From the NCBI GenBank assembly GCA_009778295.1, contig WRKB01000298.1, positions 1-21,990 of the forward strand: a stretch of 21,990 nucleotides of DNA, given 5' to 3'. The notes below the pieces were generated by a model, which was not told where the DNA came from, searched no databases, and saw only the letters and a list, made by a program, of their open reading frames with translations. The stretch is from Betaproteobacteria bacterium. GTDB lineage: Bacteria > Desulfobacterota > Desulfovibrionia > Desulfovibrionales > Desulfovibrionaceae. The number at the start of each line of letters is the position of its first letter. Positions within the stretch are counted from its first letter, which is position 1. Positions 9,407 to 17,714 of this stretch are shown here, piece after piece. The position numbers and the translations under genes were made by a program.

Positions 9407-9874
9407 CTAATTTTTCCCGTCATATAGGCGGATCCATCCTCTTTTGGTTTTAGAGCGCTGTTGCTCCTTACTCCGGATGTATGCTGCCATCTTCAAGTCA
9501 TCCTGCTTGATGTGGTTAAACATCCATCGGCTGATGGTAACACAAACATGGCTGATTAACTCATCCGTGGGACCGTCTCGGTGCAATACGGCGGCCAGAT
9601 CCTGCGCCACATTCTTAAATTCTGCATGGTTCTGCTTATGAGCGAGACTATGCGGGTCCCCGTACTTTTCCTGAAGTTCTTCCTCATCATTAAAATGCTT
9701 GAGCGTATACTCCACCAAAAAAGCCATGGTCCGCTCCACTTCCTTGCGTCCCTTGCTGCGCTGGTGCGCCTCAAAGAGTGCGTTTACAGCGGCGATCCAT
9801 TGCTTGTGTTGATTATCGACGATGGTGTATCCCGTTTCCAAGGCCCGATCCCATGAAACACGCGTATAGGCCAT
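9407..9874 (-). CDS. Bacteriohemerythrin
   Basis: The 155-residue protein is a single-domain hemerythrin, a four-helix bundle with a non-haem di-iron centre that binds O2. The expected ligands are all present: H23 (DNQHKQW), H60 and E64 (LKHFNDEEEL), H79 and H83 (HKQNHAEF), and H121 and D126 (NHIKQDD). A basic tail of about 20 residues follows. In anaerobes such as Desulfovibrio these proteins are linked to oxygen sensing or storage. The frame has an upstream ATG at 9901, but AAAGGGG sits eight bases before ATG 9874, which I prefer. A terminator lies downstream. The HlyD-type gene is 83 bases upstream on the same strand. Confidence 0.94.
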   Translation of the reverse strand: MAYTRVSWDRALETGYTIVDNQHKQWIAAVNALFEAHQRSKGRKEVERTMAFLVEYTLKHFNDEEELQEKYGDPHSLAHKQNHAEFKNVAQDLAAVLHRDGPTDELISHVCVTISRWMFNHIKQDDLKMAAYIRSKEQQRSKTKRGWIRLYDGKN

Positions 9875-9957
9875 AATTTCATCCCCTTTAGAAACTGGCA
9901 TACCGTTTTATATTGCCTCAATGGAAGCTATCCCTCGCCCACTCTTCCTATATCAGC

Positions 9958-11178
9958 CTATTCCTTGCCGCCCCTTTGTTGCGTCGGAGCACTAATGCGC
10001 ATCCAGGGGAGCGTGAAATTATGCACACGTACCGCAGCGCGCATGCCAGGCTTCAGTTCTGCATAAGTTCCGGCTTCATCGACAGCAAAACGGATACGGA
10101 CGGGAATCTGCCGTGCCTGTACGGGCACGGCAAGAGGAAATTTTGGGGGCAAGCTGCCCACAGGGAGAACCTGTTCCACTCTGCCGGAAAAACTCTTTCC
10201 AGGCAATTCGAGTATAAATACACGGCAACTTTGGCCGGGCTGTATTTTTGCGCCATCTTTTTCAGGAAACCAAGCTGTGGCTTCCAAAGCTCCCTCGTCA
10301 GGCACCATGGCGATGAGCTGCTGATCTGGCTGCACCCATGTGCCTGATTGAACAAATACATCTGTGACTACGGCATCTGACGGTGCTATTATATCCGGAG
10401 GATTCGACGCAGACGGCGTTTGTATTGAGGCTGGCATCGATTTCTGCGCATTGCCGATCATAGCATGAGCTTGCCCATATACGGTTTTTAGATCCGCAAG
10501 TTCCATTCTAATACGGTAAAGGTCCTCGTCCGCAGTGGCGCGCATACGGCTATATTCTTCGCGCATTGCGCGGGCTTTTTCCAATTTCTGCCGGGCACTA
10601 CTTTCCTCATTGCGCGCTTGTTCGTGTTGTGCACGGGGCACGGAATATTGTGCGCTAAGTAAATCCAGACGCCGCAATTCCAATTGGGCTTTTGCATGCT
10701 CCTCCGCCTGGCGTTGTACGTCGCGCGCCGCCTCTTCCTCCAGGGCACGGCTCTGCATTATACGGCTTGCCAAATTCTGTTCAGCCCCTTGTGCATCGGC
10801 AATCCGCCGCGTTACCTCCTCCATGCTGACCGAGGTGGGGAGCATCTTCTGCACAGATGCCGCTTGCGCTCTGACTTCAGCGGAATGTATCTCATGTGTG
10901 CTAGCCTCAAAGCGGATAAGTGTCTGTCCTGCCAGGACGTGTTCGTTTTTTTTCACCATAACTTCCGCTACACGAGATGGAACCTGCGTTCCCAGCGTAA
11001 GAAGGTTATTTTCGAGCACAGCACTGGGTGTTTGCACGGAATAATATATCCACGCGCCATACGTAACTGCGCATCCCAACAGCACAAGTCCGAAGACCAA
11101 TGCCAGCACTCGACCCTTTCCGCGTTTTTTTCGCCTTTCAGGTTCAGGAAGTTTCAATCTCGCATTTTCTTCTGCCAT
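9958..11178 (-). CDS. HlyD/EmrA-type membrane fusion protein
   Basis: The 406-residue protein is a periplasmic adaptor of the HlyD/MFP family. It has a basic cytoplasmic N-terminus, one membrane segment (about residues 23-46), a split lipoyl-like domain (TLGTQVPSRVAEVMVKKNEH near 61-80 and IIAPSDAVVTDVFVQSGTWV later), a long Ala/Glu/Arg-rich coiled-coil hairpin (about 100-255) and a C-terminal beta-barrel part. Such proteins link an inner-membrane transporter to an outer-membrane channel. No transporter or TolC-type gene is adjacent, so it is an orphan here. ATG 11178 is chosen because GGGAG lies about nine bases ahead; earlier in-frame ATGs extend the frame to 11328. It is divergent from the lipoprotein gene. 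Confidence 0.85.
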   Translation of the reverse strand: MAEENARLKLPEPERRKKRGKGRVLALVFGLVLLGCAVTYGAWIYYSVQTPSAVLENNLLTLGTQVPSRVAEVMVKKNEHVLAGQTLIRFEASTHEIHSAEVRAQAASVQKMLPTSVSMEEVTRRIADAQGAEQNLASRIMQSRALEEEAARDVQRQAEEHAKAQLELRRLDLLSAQYSVPRAQHEQARNEESSARQKLEKARAMREEYSRMRATADEDLYRIRMELADLKTVYGQAHAMIGNAQKSMPASIQTPSASNPPDIIAPSDAVVTDVFVQSGTWVQPDQQLIAMVPDEGALEATAWFPEKDGAKIQPGQSCRVFILELPGKSFSGRVEQVLPVGSLPPKFPLAVPVQARQIPVRIRFAVDEAGTYAELKPGMRAAVRVHNFTLPWMRISAPTQQRGGKE

Positions 11179-11369
11179 GTTCTTTTCTCCCATGCTCAAT
11201 GCACGATTGGAATGCATGCTCCATGCCAGTGCATACCTCACCAGATAAATATGTTGCCTTCCATCATCCTGTCCGTCAACGCGCCGACTCCTGTCTTTAC
11301 TTTGCCGTAAAGGCGCAGTAAAAGCCATCTCAAGCCTTGTCTGTTTCTTGCTCTATTACCTTGCGAGCC

Positions 11370-12110
11370 ATGTTCAATTATTCCATACTCTACCGTTTCC
11401 TTACGCGGGCCTTTGTACTGCTTCTCATCCTGCTTATTCTGCCTGCATGCAGCCTGCGTTCGATACGTGTGGTTCAGGAACGCCAGTTCAAGACCATGTG
11501 TGCGCAACTACGACAAGAAATGGTACGTCGTTCTCTCCTTGATGAACAGGGGAACTATCTTTCCAACCCATTCTCCGCACTTACGTCTGGCAAAGACTAT
11601 GGAAATATCCTTTTTCGGCATCTATCCCCCTCGTTCCGCTATGCCGCCGATAATCCTATGTCAGCGCCCAAAACTTTCGCGGAAAGCGCCCCCTCCCGGC
11701 GCGATGTTCGAATACGCGACTACGGCTTCACTCTCAAACAAGGGCTGGATACCATCGACCTGAATCTAATCGCTCAAGGCGATTGGGATGGCAATGGACA
11801 AAAAGAATGGCTACTTTCCTGTAACGTGACATCTGGCGATGCCCCTGTAAGTCGGGTATATTATCTGGCACTGACAGATTTGGAAACAGAAGGGGTGCTT
11901 ACCGCGCGTACCCTGGCTGTTTTTGAATGTGTGGCCTATGACTGCAGCCTGCATTTGCCACAGGCAGGAAACATAACATATTCCCCAGAAGCGCCGGTTA
12001 TTGAGTCCATGCCCGGACAACGAGCAATAACAACCCCCCCGGCAAATTCATCCGTTCCGCCCAAGGCCGGGACCAGCAACCCAGGTGTTCTGAAAAAACG
12101 TAGCCCTTAA
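11370..12110 (+). CDS. Predicted lipoprotein, 246 aa, unknown function
   Basis: A lipoprotein signal is clear: a basic N-terminus, a leucine-rich hydrophobic stretch (residues 13-24) and the lipobox LPAC with the lipidated cysteine at C27. The mature part is unrecognised. It includes a DWDGNGQKEW motif (about residues 136-145), reminiscent of calcium-binding or FG-GAP-like loops, and ends in a proline/threonine-rich, probably disordered tail. Mature residues after C27 are SLRS, so sorting is not obvious from Asp+2 and outer-membrane localisation is plausible. The Shine-Dalgarno is weak (GCGAG). It is divergent from the HlyD-type gene. Function unknown. Confidence 0.75.
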   Translation: MFNYSILYRFLTRAFVLLLILLILPACSLRSIRVVQERQFKTMCAQLRQEMVRRSLLDEQGNYLSNPFSALTSGKDYGNILFRHLSPSFRYAADNPMSAPKTFAESAPSRRDVRIRDYGFTLKQGLDTIDLNLIAQGDWDGNGQKEWLLSCNVTSGDAPVSRVYYLALTDLETEGVLTARTLAVFECVAYDCSLHLPQAGNITYSPEAPVIESMPGQRAITTPPANSSVPPKAGTSNPGVLKKRSP

Positions 12111-12252
12111 GGGCTGTCTCTAAAAAGCGCGTTGTATTTTTTCGCATTGTTTTTTTTCTGTAACTATTTTAATTTGCCTCCTAGCGTGTATTCTCCAAGT
12201 AGTCGGCGATACGTTCGTGCCACGCCGCAAAACGACGGCGCAATCCAAAAAT

Positions 12253-12285
12253 TATAATTTACGTTACCTTGTGAGATATTCACAA
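12253..12285 (+). promoter_or_regulatory. Candidate -10 box and palindromic operator for the HD-GYP gene
   Basis: TATAAT (12253-12258) is a consensus -10 box, 36 bases before the ATG, although no good -35 is seen 16-18 bases upstream. Just after it lies TTGTGAGATATTCACAA (12269-12285), a perfect 6-base inverted repeat with a 5-base spacer. It resembles CRP/FNR-family and Rex operators, but those usually have a 6-base spacer. Its place around +5 to +20 suggests repression. Confidence 0.4.
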
Positions 12286-12294
12286 TCATATCCC

Positions 12295-13536
12295 ATGCTC
12301 AGAAAATTTGCAGTGAAAGATCTTCGTCCTGGCATGTATATTGCTGACTCTTCCGGAACAGCTTTAGACAGCCCTTTTATGTATTCAGCGGAAGGGCTCA
12401 TAAAATCCAATGATGAAATAAAAAATGTCTCGAAACAGGGATTTATGGAGGCTGTGGTTGATCTCAAGCGCAGTTACAAAGAATGGGCTGCCCTGTATGG
12501 CGATTCCTCTGAGCAGATACTTATGTCGGCCATTGAGCAGGAAGCATCCCCTTCCAACCCATTGCAGCCGCAAGGCTCTCCGCTTAAACCACGAGTTAAT
12601 CTGAAGGAAGAATTACCCAAGGCGGCCACACTCTACCATGATGCACTGAAAACAACTCAGCGGATCATGCAAAATTTCAAAAACAATGGTGAACTTGATG
12701 TCAAAGCAGGCAGTGTTGTTGTGGAGGGTATCGTAGGCAGCGTTCTACGAAATACGAACGCGCTGCAAGCCATCAGCAAGTTACGGTCACATGATGACTA
12801 TACATTTTCACATTGTGTGAACGTATCTATGTTAACCGCTATGTTCGTCCGCCATCTGGGCCATAGCGATGAGGCAGTGTTTGAAGCCGGTATGGGAGGC
12901 TTTTTCCACGACCTTGGCAAAGCCCAGATGCCAGCAAAAATTCTGACCGCCTCAAGACGTCTGACGCCTGGAGAATTTTCCACCATGCGCCACCATCCTA
13001 CGCTTGGGTATGAATATCTGACGAAGGTGCCAGGGCTTCCTGAAAGCGTCCGCTTTGCAGCGCTTGAACACCATGAACGCATAGACGGTACGGGCTATCC
13101 TGACGCCAAACATGGTGAGCAAATCAGTATCCAGGGAAAAATTGTAAGCATTGTAGATGTGTACGATGCTCTTTCCAGTCGCCGTGCTTACAAGGACGCT
13201 ATGCCGCCGCACCGGGCTCTCGGACTGCTCTACGGCATGCGGGAACACGATCTGGATGGAGAATTGACGGAAGAATTCATCCATTGCGTGGGCATTTATC
13301 CTGTGGGCAGCATTGTCACACTCAACACGGGCGAAATGGCCATTGTCACCCAAATAAATTACGCAGCCCCTCTTTATCCCGAAGTACTCATCGTACGGGA
13401 TACCCACGCAACTCTTACTACTCCGCATGAACTTGATCTGGCCGCTACAAAAAATATCACCATTACCGCCTGCCTGGAACACGGTGCCTTTGGAATATAT
13501 CCGGAACGAGTACTCAAAATCCCAACAACGACTTGA
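12295..13536 (+). CDS. HD-GYP domain cyclic-di-GMP phosphodiesterase
   Basis: The 413-residue protein has an N-terminal DUF3391-like domain (typical LRPGMYI near residues 10-16) and a C-terminal HD-GYP domain. The catalytic HD pair is H205-D206 in FFHDLGKAQMP, further ligands are in MRHHPTLGYEYL (232-242) and LEHHERIDGTGYP (258-269), and the GYP motif is intact. HD-GYP enzymes hydrolyse c-di-GMP, so this one is probably active and should lower c-di-GMP. No receiver, PAS or membrane segment is attached, so the input must come through DUF3391 or a partner. The frame starts earlier at GTG 12217; ATG 12295 gives the standard family N-terminus although its ribosome binding site is weak. Confidence 0.93.
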   Translation: MLRKFAVKDLRPGMYIADSSGTALDSPFMYSAEGLIKSNDEIKNVSKQGFMEAVVDLKRSYKEWAALYGDSSEQILMSAIEQEASPSNPLQPQGSPLKPRVNLKEELPKAATLYHDALKTTQRIMQNFKNNGELDVKAGSVVVEGIVGSVLRNTNALQAISKLRSHDDYTFSHCVNVSMLTAMFVRHLGHSDEAVFEAGMGGFFHDLGKAQMPAKILTASRRLTPGEFSTMRHHPTLGYEYLTKVPGLPESVRFAALEHHERIDGTGYPDAKHGEQISIQGKIVSIVDVYDALSSRRAYKDAMPPHRALGLLYGMREHDLDGELTEEFIHCVGIYPVGSIVTLNTGEMAIVTQINYAAPLYPEVLIVRDTHATLTTPHELDLAATKNITITACLEHGAFGIYPERVLKIPTTT

Positions 13537-13551
13537 CACTGCGTCAGTGTC
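13535..13551. repeat. Perfect hairpin at the HD-GYP stop codon
   Basis: GACACTG (13535-13541) and CAGTGTC (13545-13551) form a perfect 7-base stem around CGT, overlapping the TGA stop. No T run follows, so it is not a classic terminator. It may stabilise a transcript end. Confidence 0.5.
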
Positions 13552-13712
13552 CAAGGACTTGCGTAAAGAAAAGACCGCGTCCGTGTTATGCAATTTCTCA
13601 ATTAAATATAACGAGTGGTATCAGTTATGACGTTCTCCTCCAGTTTGCGTCATGTATCATCCATCTGACCGCACAAACTTGCCAGCAGATACAGGGCGTT
13701 TTACAGCAAACC

Positions 13713-14339
13713 ATGTCCGAACGGTACCAGATCCCTGATCTTGCCCTTGGTCGAATACACAATGTACAACTTGTTATACGCCGTAGCCGTTTTCTCGCGA
13801 CAGTCGCTCACTGTCCAAACGTTTCGGACGCCCGTTCTTTTATCCAAAACCTACGACAACTGTATGCGGATGCAACACACAACTGCTGGGCCTTTTGTAC
13901 GGGCCCTCCCGGTGATACTGCCGGAATCGCATGCAGCGACGATGGCGAACCTCACGGCACTGCAGGCCGGCCCATGTTGACGATTTTATTGCACAGCGGT
14001 GTGGGCGAACTCGCTTGCGTAGTCACTCGTTATTTTGGTGGCGTTAAACTCGGTACGGCAGGCCTGATCCGCGCATATCAGGATTCCGTGCGGGCAGTTC
14101 TTGCCGAACTGCCGATCCGACTACGTATGGAAACCACCACCATTCGCGTCACAGTAACTTATAAATATATTGATGTAGTACGACACACTCTTCTCTTGTA
14201 TGAAGCGCATATCTACCAGGAAAAATTTGCGGAAGCTGCCTGCTTTCATATCACCATCCCAATAGAAAATTTTACGATTTTCTGCCGGTCTCTCAATGAA
14301 CAAAGCGCTGGTTCAGCTTTGATAGAGGTCATTTCATAA
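13713..14339 (+). CDS. IMPACT/YigZ family protein
   Basis: The 208-residue protein matches the YigZ/IMPACT (UPF0029) family. The N-terminal domain carries the signature region with DATHNCWAF, SDDGEPHGTAGRPML (about residues 82-96) and TRYFGGVKLGTAGLIRAY. A C-terminal DUF1949-like ferredoxin-fold domain follows. Eukaryotic relatives affect the GCN2 pathway, but the bacterial role is not established. The frame opens 60 codons earlier, but that segment does not resemble the family; ATG 13713 begins shortly before the conserved domain. The Shine-Dalgarno is weak, so the start is the least certain point. A leader of about 176 bases separates it from the HD-GYP gene. Confidence 0.92.
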   Translation: MSERYQIPDLALGRIHNVQLVIRRSRFLATVAHCPNVSDARSFIQNLRQLYADATHNCWAFCTGPPGDTAGIACSDDGEPHGTAGRPMLTILLHSGVGELACVVTRYFGGVKLGTAGLIRAYQDSVRAVLAELPIRLRMETTTIRVTVTYKYIDVVRHTLLLYEAHIYQEKFAEAACFHITIPIENFTIFCRSLNEQSAGSALIEVIS

Positions 14340-14440
14340 TGCATCACTGAATGATTCCCCCCCGGCAGGGGCGAAACGGTTTTTGAAAGCAACAAAACGC
14401 AAGACTTGCACCGCACGTATGCATGGCTTACTCTGTCCTT

Positions 14441-15229
14441 ATGAAACAGGGTATCCTCCTTGCGGCCTTCGGTTCCAGCAGCGGCCAAAGCGAATCTGCT
14501 TTGCAGTTTTTCGACACAAAAGTGCGCGCCCGTTTCCCAGGCCTTCCCGTGCGTTGGGCTTTTACCTCATTGCCGGTACGTGAACGTTTGGCAATAAAGC
14601 GCAAAAAAACCGACTCGGTACGCAAGGCGCTCGAAAAAATGGCTTTTGAACGCTACAGCCATGTGGCCGTGCAGCCGCTGCAATGCATCCCGGGACGGGA
14701 ATACGGTAATGTACAGAAAGAAGTACTCACTTTAAGCCGGGAGCGGAATATTCATGTTCAGGTAGGGGCACCGCTACTGCACAGCGATGCCGATATAGCT
14801 GCCGCGGCTACGGCCCTGTTATGCCATCTGCCTGTGGAACGTGAAAAAAAAGAAGCTGTTGTCTGGGTAGGTCATGGCGCCCTCCACCCGGCCACAGCTC
14901 GTTATACTGACCTAGCTCAAGCCGTACAACATCTGGATCCCCTCGTCCATGTGGGAACTATGAGCGATGCTTCGGCATTGCCGCGTATTTTGAAAAAGCT
15001 GCATGAACGTCAGGTTTGCCATGTATGGCTGTTACCTCTCCTGTCGGTCATAGGCCGCCATGCGTTACGCGACCTCACCGGCCAGGGAGAACAATCCTGG
15101 AAATCCCATTTTGAAGCTGCCGGCATAACTTGTTCGCCTGTGCTCAAAGGCAGCGCGGAGTATCTTGGCTTTATACAGATATGGCTGGATCATCTGGAAT
15201 TGGCTCTCCGCATGTTGAAAGCACATTGA
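14441..15229 (+). CDS. cbiK: Sirohydrochlorin cobaltochelatase CbiK, cytoplasmic type
   Basis: The 262-residue protein inserts cobalt into sirohydrochlorin in anaerobic cobalamin synthesis. With ATG 14441 as start, the metal-binding histidines fall at H145 (WVGHGALHP) and H207 (PLLSVIGRHALRDLTGQGE), the same numbers as known catalytic histidines of Salmonella CbiK, which supports this start over ATG 14423. The N-terminal KQGILLAAFGSSS strand and the SWKSHFEAAG end are also family-typical. No signal peptide is present, so it is the cytoplasmic kind; D. vulgaris also has a periplasmic CbiK paralogue. In sulfate reducers the enzyme may also supply Fe-sirohaem. Confidence 0.93.
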   Translation: MKQGILLAAFGSSSGQSESALQFFDTKVRARFPGLPVRWAFTSLPVRERLAIKRKKTDSVRKALEKMAFERYSHVAVQPLQCIPGREYGNVQKEVLTLSRERNIHVQVGAPLLHSDADIAAAATALLCHLPVEREKKEAVVWVGHGALHPATARYTDLAQAVQHLDPLVHVGTMSDASALPRILKKLHERQVCHVWLLPLLSVIGRHALRDLTGQGEQSWKSHFEAAGITCSPVLKGSAEYLGFIQIWLDHLELALRMLKAH

Positions 15230-15263
15230 TTATAACGTCCGATTCCTTCAACCAGGAAGAACT

Positions 15264-16265
15264 ATGACAGATTCCGAGAAAAATGCTGAGAATTTTGTCC
15301 TGCCGTATGCCGATGTTGTCAGTGCGGCCCAGCGTTTACTCCCCTACGCTATCCGTACACCTTTGCTTGAAAGTCCGGCCCTGAACAAACTTTTGGGGGC
15401 ACGGGTACTGATCAAAAATGAAGCTCTCCAGCGGACAGGCTCCTTCAAGTTCCGGGGAGCGTGCAATCGTGTCCTGCAATTGGATCCGAAACAAAAAAAG
15501 AACGGTATTGTCGCATGGTCGTCTGGCAATCATGCCCAAGGTGTTGCAGCTGCCTGTGCCATATTCGGCATACCAGCAACGATCGTGATGCCCGCTGATG
15601 CTCCTTCGACGAAAATTAACGGCACCAAGGCATATGGCGCTACTGTCAAATTGTATGACCGAAAGAAGGAAAATCGTGAAACCCTCGGATGTGAAATCGC
15701 CGACCAAACTGGCGCTACAATCGTACCACCATACGATGACCACCAGGTCATGGCCGGACAGGGTACTATCGGCATGGAAATTATGGAACAAACGCGAGCC
15801 TTGGGCGTTGTCCCGGATTTTATGCTGGCAAGCTGCAGCGGCGGCGGGCTTATTGCAGGCATAGCCACTGCGGTGAAAGAAAAAGCACCCCAAACCACCG
15901 TCTACGCCACGGAACCTGCGGAATTTGACGATCTTGCCCGTTCGCTGCGATCAGGCAAACGCGAATCCAACCATCCGGAAGCCCAATCTATTTGCGACTC
16001 CCTCCAGGCCGTCACCCCAGGAAGACTGACCTTTGCCGTCAATAAACGTCTGCTTGCAGGCAGCCTGGCTGTGGGCGACAGAGAAGTTCTGCATGCCATG
16101 AAGACCGCCTTCGAAATGCTCAAACTAGTGCTCGAACCGGGCGGCGCTTGTCCTTTGGCGGCTCTGTTGTCCGGGAAATTGGACATTGAGGGAAAGACCG
16201 TGGTCATCGTCTGCAGCGGCGGCAATGTTGATGCGGATATGTTTATTCGCGCGCTGAAAAGCTGA
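15264..16265 (+). CDS. PLP threonine ammonia-lyase (serine/threonine dehydratase)
   Basis: The 333-residue protein is a fold-type II PLP enzyme. It deaminates threonine to 2-oxobutyrate or serine to pyruvate. The PLP lysine is K62 in RTGSFKFRGA; SSGNHAQGVA, CSGGGLIAG, EPGGA and CSGGNVDAD are the further cofactor and substrate motifs. It ends after the catalytic domain with no C-terminal ACT domain, so unlike IlvA with regulatory domains it should lack isoleucine feedback. It resembles catabolic TdcB or serine racemase in layout. AGGAAG lies seven bases before the ATG. Threonine aldolase follows about 95 bases downstream. The product feeds the isoleucine branch of IlvBN/IlvC encoded in this window. 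Confidence 0.92.
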   Translation: MTDSEKNAENFVLPYADVVSAAQRLLPYAIRTPLLESPALNKLLGARVLIKNEALQRTGSFKFRGACNRVLQLDPKQKKNGIVAWSSGNHAQGVAAACAIFGIPATIVMPADAPSTKINGTKAYGATVKLYDRKKENRETLGCEIADQTGATIVPPYDDHQVMAGQGTIGMEIMEQTRALGVVPDFMLASCSGGGLIAGIATAVKEKAPQTTVYATEPAEFDDLARSLRSGKRESNHPEAQSICDSLQAVTPGRLTFAVNKRLLAGSLAVGDREVLHAMKTAFEMLKLVLEPGGACPLAALLSGKLDIEGKTVVIVCSGGNVDADMFIRALKS

Positions 16266-16360
16266 TGCCGGTGAAAGATATACATTCATGTTCCAAATGA
16301 GAGTAAAAAATGTACAAGCTTTCTGCTCTAAGATATGCAAACCGGACTTCGTGAACATAT

Positions 16361-17407
16361 ATGAAATTTTTCGCCAGCGACAATTATGCAGGAGCGCATC
16401 CCAAGGTATTGGATGCCGTGCAAAAGGCCAATACAGGTGATGCCCGCGCCTATGGAACCGATCCTTGGTGTCAGGAAGCGGGGGCATTGTTGCGTGAAGC
16501 TTTTGGGGAAAACAGCCGCGTCTTTTTTGCCCTTTCCGGTACTGCGGCTAATGTGCTGGGACTCAAAGCTTTGCTGCGTCCGTACCAAAGTGTGATTTGT
16601 ACGAATACAGCACACATTGCCACGGACGAATGCGGTGCTGTAGAAGCGGCCTGCCTGTCAAAAATAGAAACCGTACCCGGCAAAAACGGTAAGCTGTGCC
16701 TCTCTTCTCTGGAGCGATTTCCAGAGAGGAGGAAAGAGGTCCATTATCCTTACCCCAAGGTACTGTCCGTTGCACAGCTTACAGAAGTAGGCACACGGTA
16801 TATTGCCGGAGAAATAAAGGCCCTGAGCTCCTGGTGCCGGGAAAACGGCTTTTATCTGCATATGGATGGCGCACGCCTCGCCAACGCAGCGGCTGGCGCG
16901 GGGGTATCACTCAAGGCTTTTACCGCTGAAGCGGGTGTGGATGTGCTGTCCTTCGGAGGTACGAAGAACGGACTTTTATATGGGGAAGCAGTGGTTTTTT
17001 TTGACCCGCAGCTGGCGGAAGACTTTGGACGTATCCAGAAACAAGGCATGCAGCTTCTTTCCAAAATGCGTTATGTTGGTGCACAGTTCACAGCATATAT
17101 GACAGATGACCTGTGGCGCTCAAACGCCTTGAACGCCAACAATATGGCTGCATTACTGCATCATGAAATCAAAGATTTGCCGGACCTTGCCCTTGTGTAC
17201 CCGGTAGAGGGGAATATTCTGTTCGTGCGGATGCACAAGGACAATATTGCTAAACTGAATGCATCTTTTTATTTCTATACCATTGATGCGTCCGATGCTG
17301 AAAACTTTCCCAGTGACTGGTTTCTGGTGCGCCTTATGACTTCTTTTTCTACAACTCCAGAGGAAGTGATGGAGTTTGTTCAGGCTATCCGCCGCTGTTG
17401 CAGTTAG
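16361..17407 (+). CDS. ltaE: Low-specificity L-threonine aldolase
   Basis: The 348-residue fold-type I PLP enzyme cleaves L-threonine (and allo-threonine) to glycine and acetaldehyde. The PLP lysine is K202 in SFGGTKNG. Other marks are FASDNYAGAHPKVL at the N-terminus, LSGTAANVLGLKALL (59-72), H85 in NTAHIATDECGA, and HMDGARLANAAA (167-178), where D169 contacts the PLP nitrogen. The Shine-Dalgarno is weak. It follows the threonine dehydratase gene, so threonine breakdown by two routes is encoded side by side. tRNA-His lies 107 bases downstream. Confidence 0.94.
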   Translation: MKFFASDNYAGAHPKVLDAVQKANTGDARAYGTDPWCQEAGALLREAFGENSRVFFALSGTAANVLGLKALLRPYQSVICTNTAHIATDECGAVEAACLSKIETVPGKNGKLCLSSLERFPERRKEVHYPYPKVLSVAQLTEVGTRYIAGEIKALSSWCRENGFYLHMDGARLANAAAGAGVSLKAFTAEAGVDVLSFGGTKNGLLYGEAVVFFDPQLAEDFGRIQKQGMQLLSKMRYVGAQFTAYMTDDLWRSNALNANNMAALLHHEIKDLPDLALVYPVEGNILFVRMHKDNIAKLNASFYFYTIDASDAENFPSDWFLVRLMTSFSTTPEEVMEFVQAIRRCCS

Positions 17408-17472
17408 AGCGGTGTAACTTTGGGAATGAAACAGACGAGACTGGAACACTGCGGAAAAACCGCGGAAATCAC

Positions 17473-17501
17473 TTGACCGGAGATTTGGCGCGGTATACAT
17501 A
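17473..17501 (+). promoter_or_regulatory. Candidate promoter for tRNA-His
   Basis: TTGACC (17473-17478) matches five of six -35 bases and is followed at 15-17 bases by TATACAT (17494-17500), a plausible -10. The tRNA begins about 14 bases later. The spacing is not ideal, so the call is moderate. Confidence 0.5.
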
Positions 17502-17513
17502 AAAAATCCGCAC

Positions 17514-17590
17514 GGCGGATGTAGCTCAGTTGGAAGAGCACCTGGTTGTGGCCCAGGTGGCCGTGGGTTCAAGCCCCATCATTCGCCCCA
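17514..17590 (+). tRNA. tRNA-His (anticodon GTG)
   Basis: A complete cloverleaf can be folded. The 5' extra base G-1 (17514), which is diagnostic of tRNA-His, pairs with the discriminator C73, and the 7-base acceptor stem GCGGATG/CATTCGC follows. The D arm (GCTC...GAGC), anticodon stem CCTGG/CCAGG with loop TTGTGGC (anticodon GTG at 17548-17550) and T arm (GTGGG-TTCAAGC-CCCAT) are all regular. CCA (17588-17590) is genome-encoded. Its 3' end is the likely attachment site of the element that follows. Confidence 0.96.
17563..17590 (+). other. Inferred attL at the tRNA-His 3' end
   Basis: P4-type integrases commonly recombine within tRNA 3' ends and preserve the tRNA. The tRNA-His T arm and acceptor end adjoin the integrase gene here, so the crossover should lie in this stretch. 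No second copy of this sequence is visible up to 21990; attR should lie beyond the right edge. Confidence 0.55.
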
Positions 17591-17604
17591 TATACAAGTT
17601 CACC

Positions 17605-17648
17605 AAAGTCCGCTGAGGTTCAAAAAACCAAGGCGGGCTTTGCTTTTA
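17605..17648 (+). terminator. Terminator after tRNA-His
   Basis: A 9-base stem (17605-17613 with 17633-17641, one G-U pair) encloses an inner GGTT/AACC pairing and is followed by a T-rich stretch (TGCTTTTA). It is placed 14 bases after the tRNA and fits its rho-independent terminator. Confidence 0.65.
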
Positions 17649-17685
17649 CTGGCATCTCATATACGGGTACGTTCGCAAAAGTTCG

Positions 17686-17714
17686 TTGACATTCGCTCAA
17701 AAAGGGGGCATTTT
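17686..17714 (+). promoter_or_regulatory. Candidate integrase promoter with overlapping repeat
   Basis: TTGACA (17686-17691) is a perfect -35 box. At 17 bases CATTTT (17709-17714) is a weak -10 that keeps the conserved A2 and T6. The repeat GGGGGCATT (17704-17712) overlaps the spacer and -10, so a protein bound there would block transcription. Confidence 0.45.

Noticed and set aside
12102-12115. AGCCCTTAAGGGCT hairpin as a terminator of the lipoprotein gene
   Set aside because: The stem is only five bases and overlaps the stop codon, and the nearest T runs begin more than 20 bases later, so it is not a convincing terminator.
12111-12294. Cyclic-di-GMP (GEMM) riboswitch ahead of the HD-GYP gene
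   Set aside because: The conserved GEMM core and tetraloop-receptor parts are not recognisable; only a short CGCCG/CGGCG hairpin is present.
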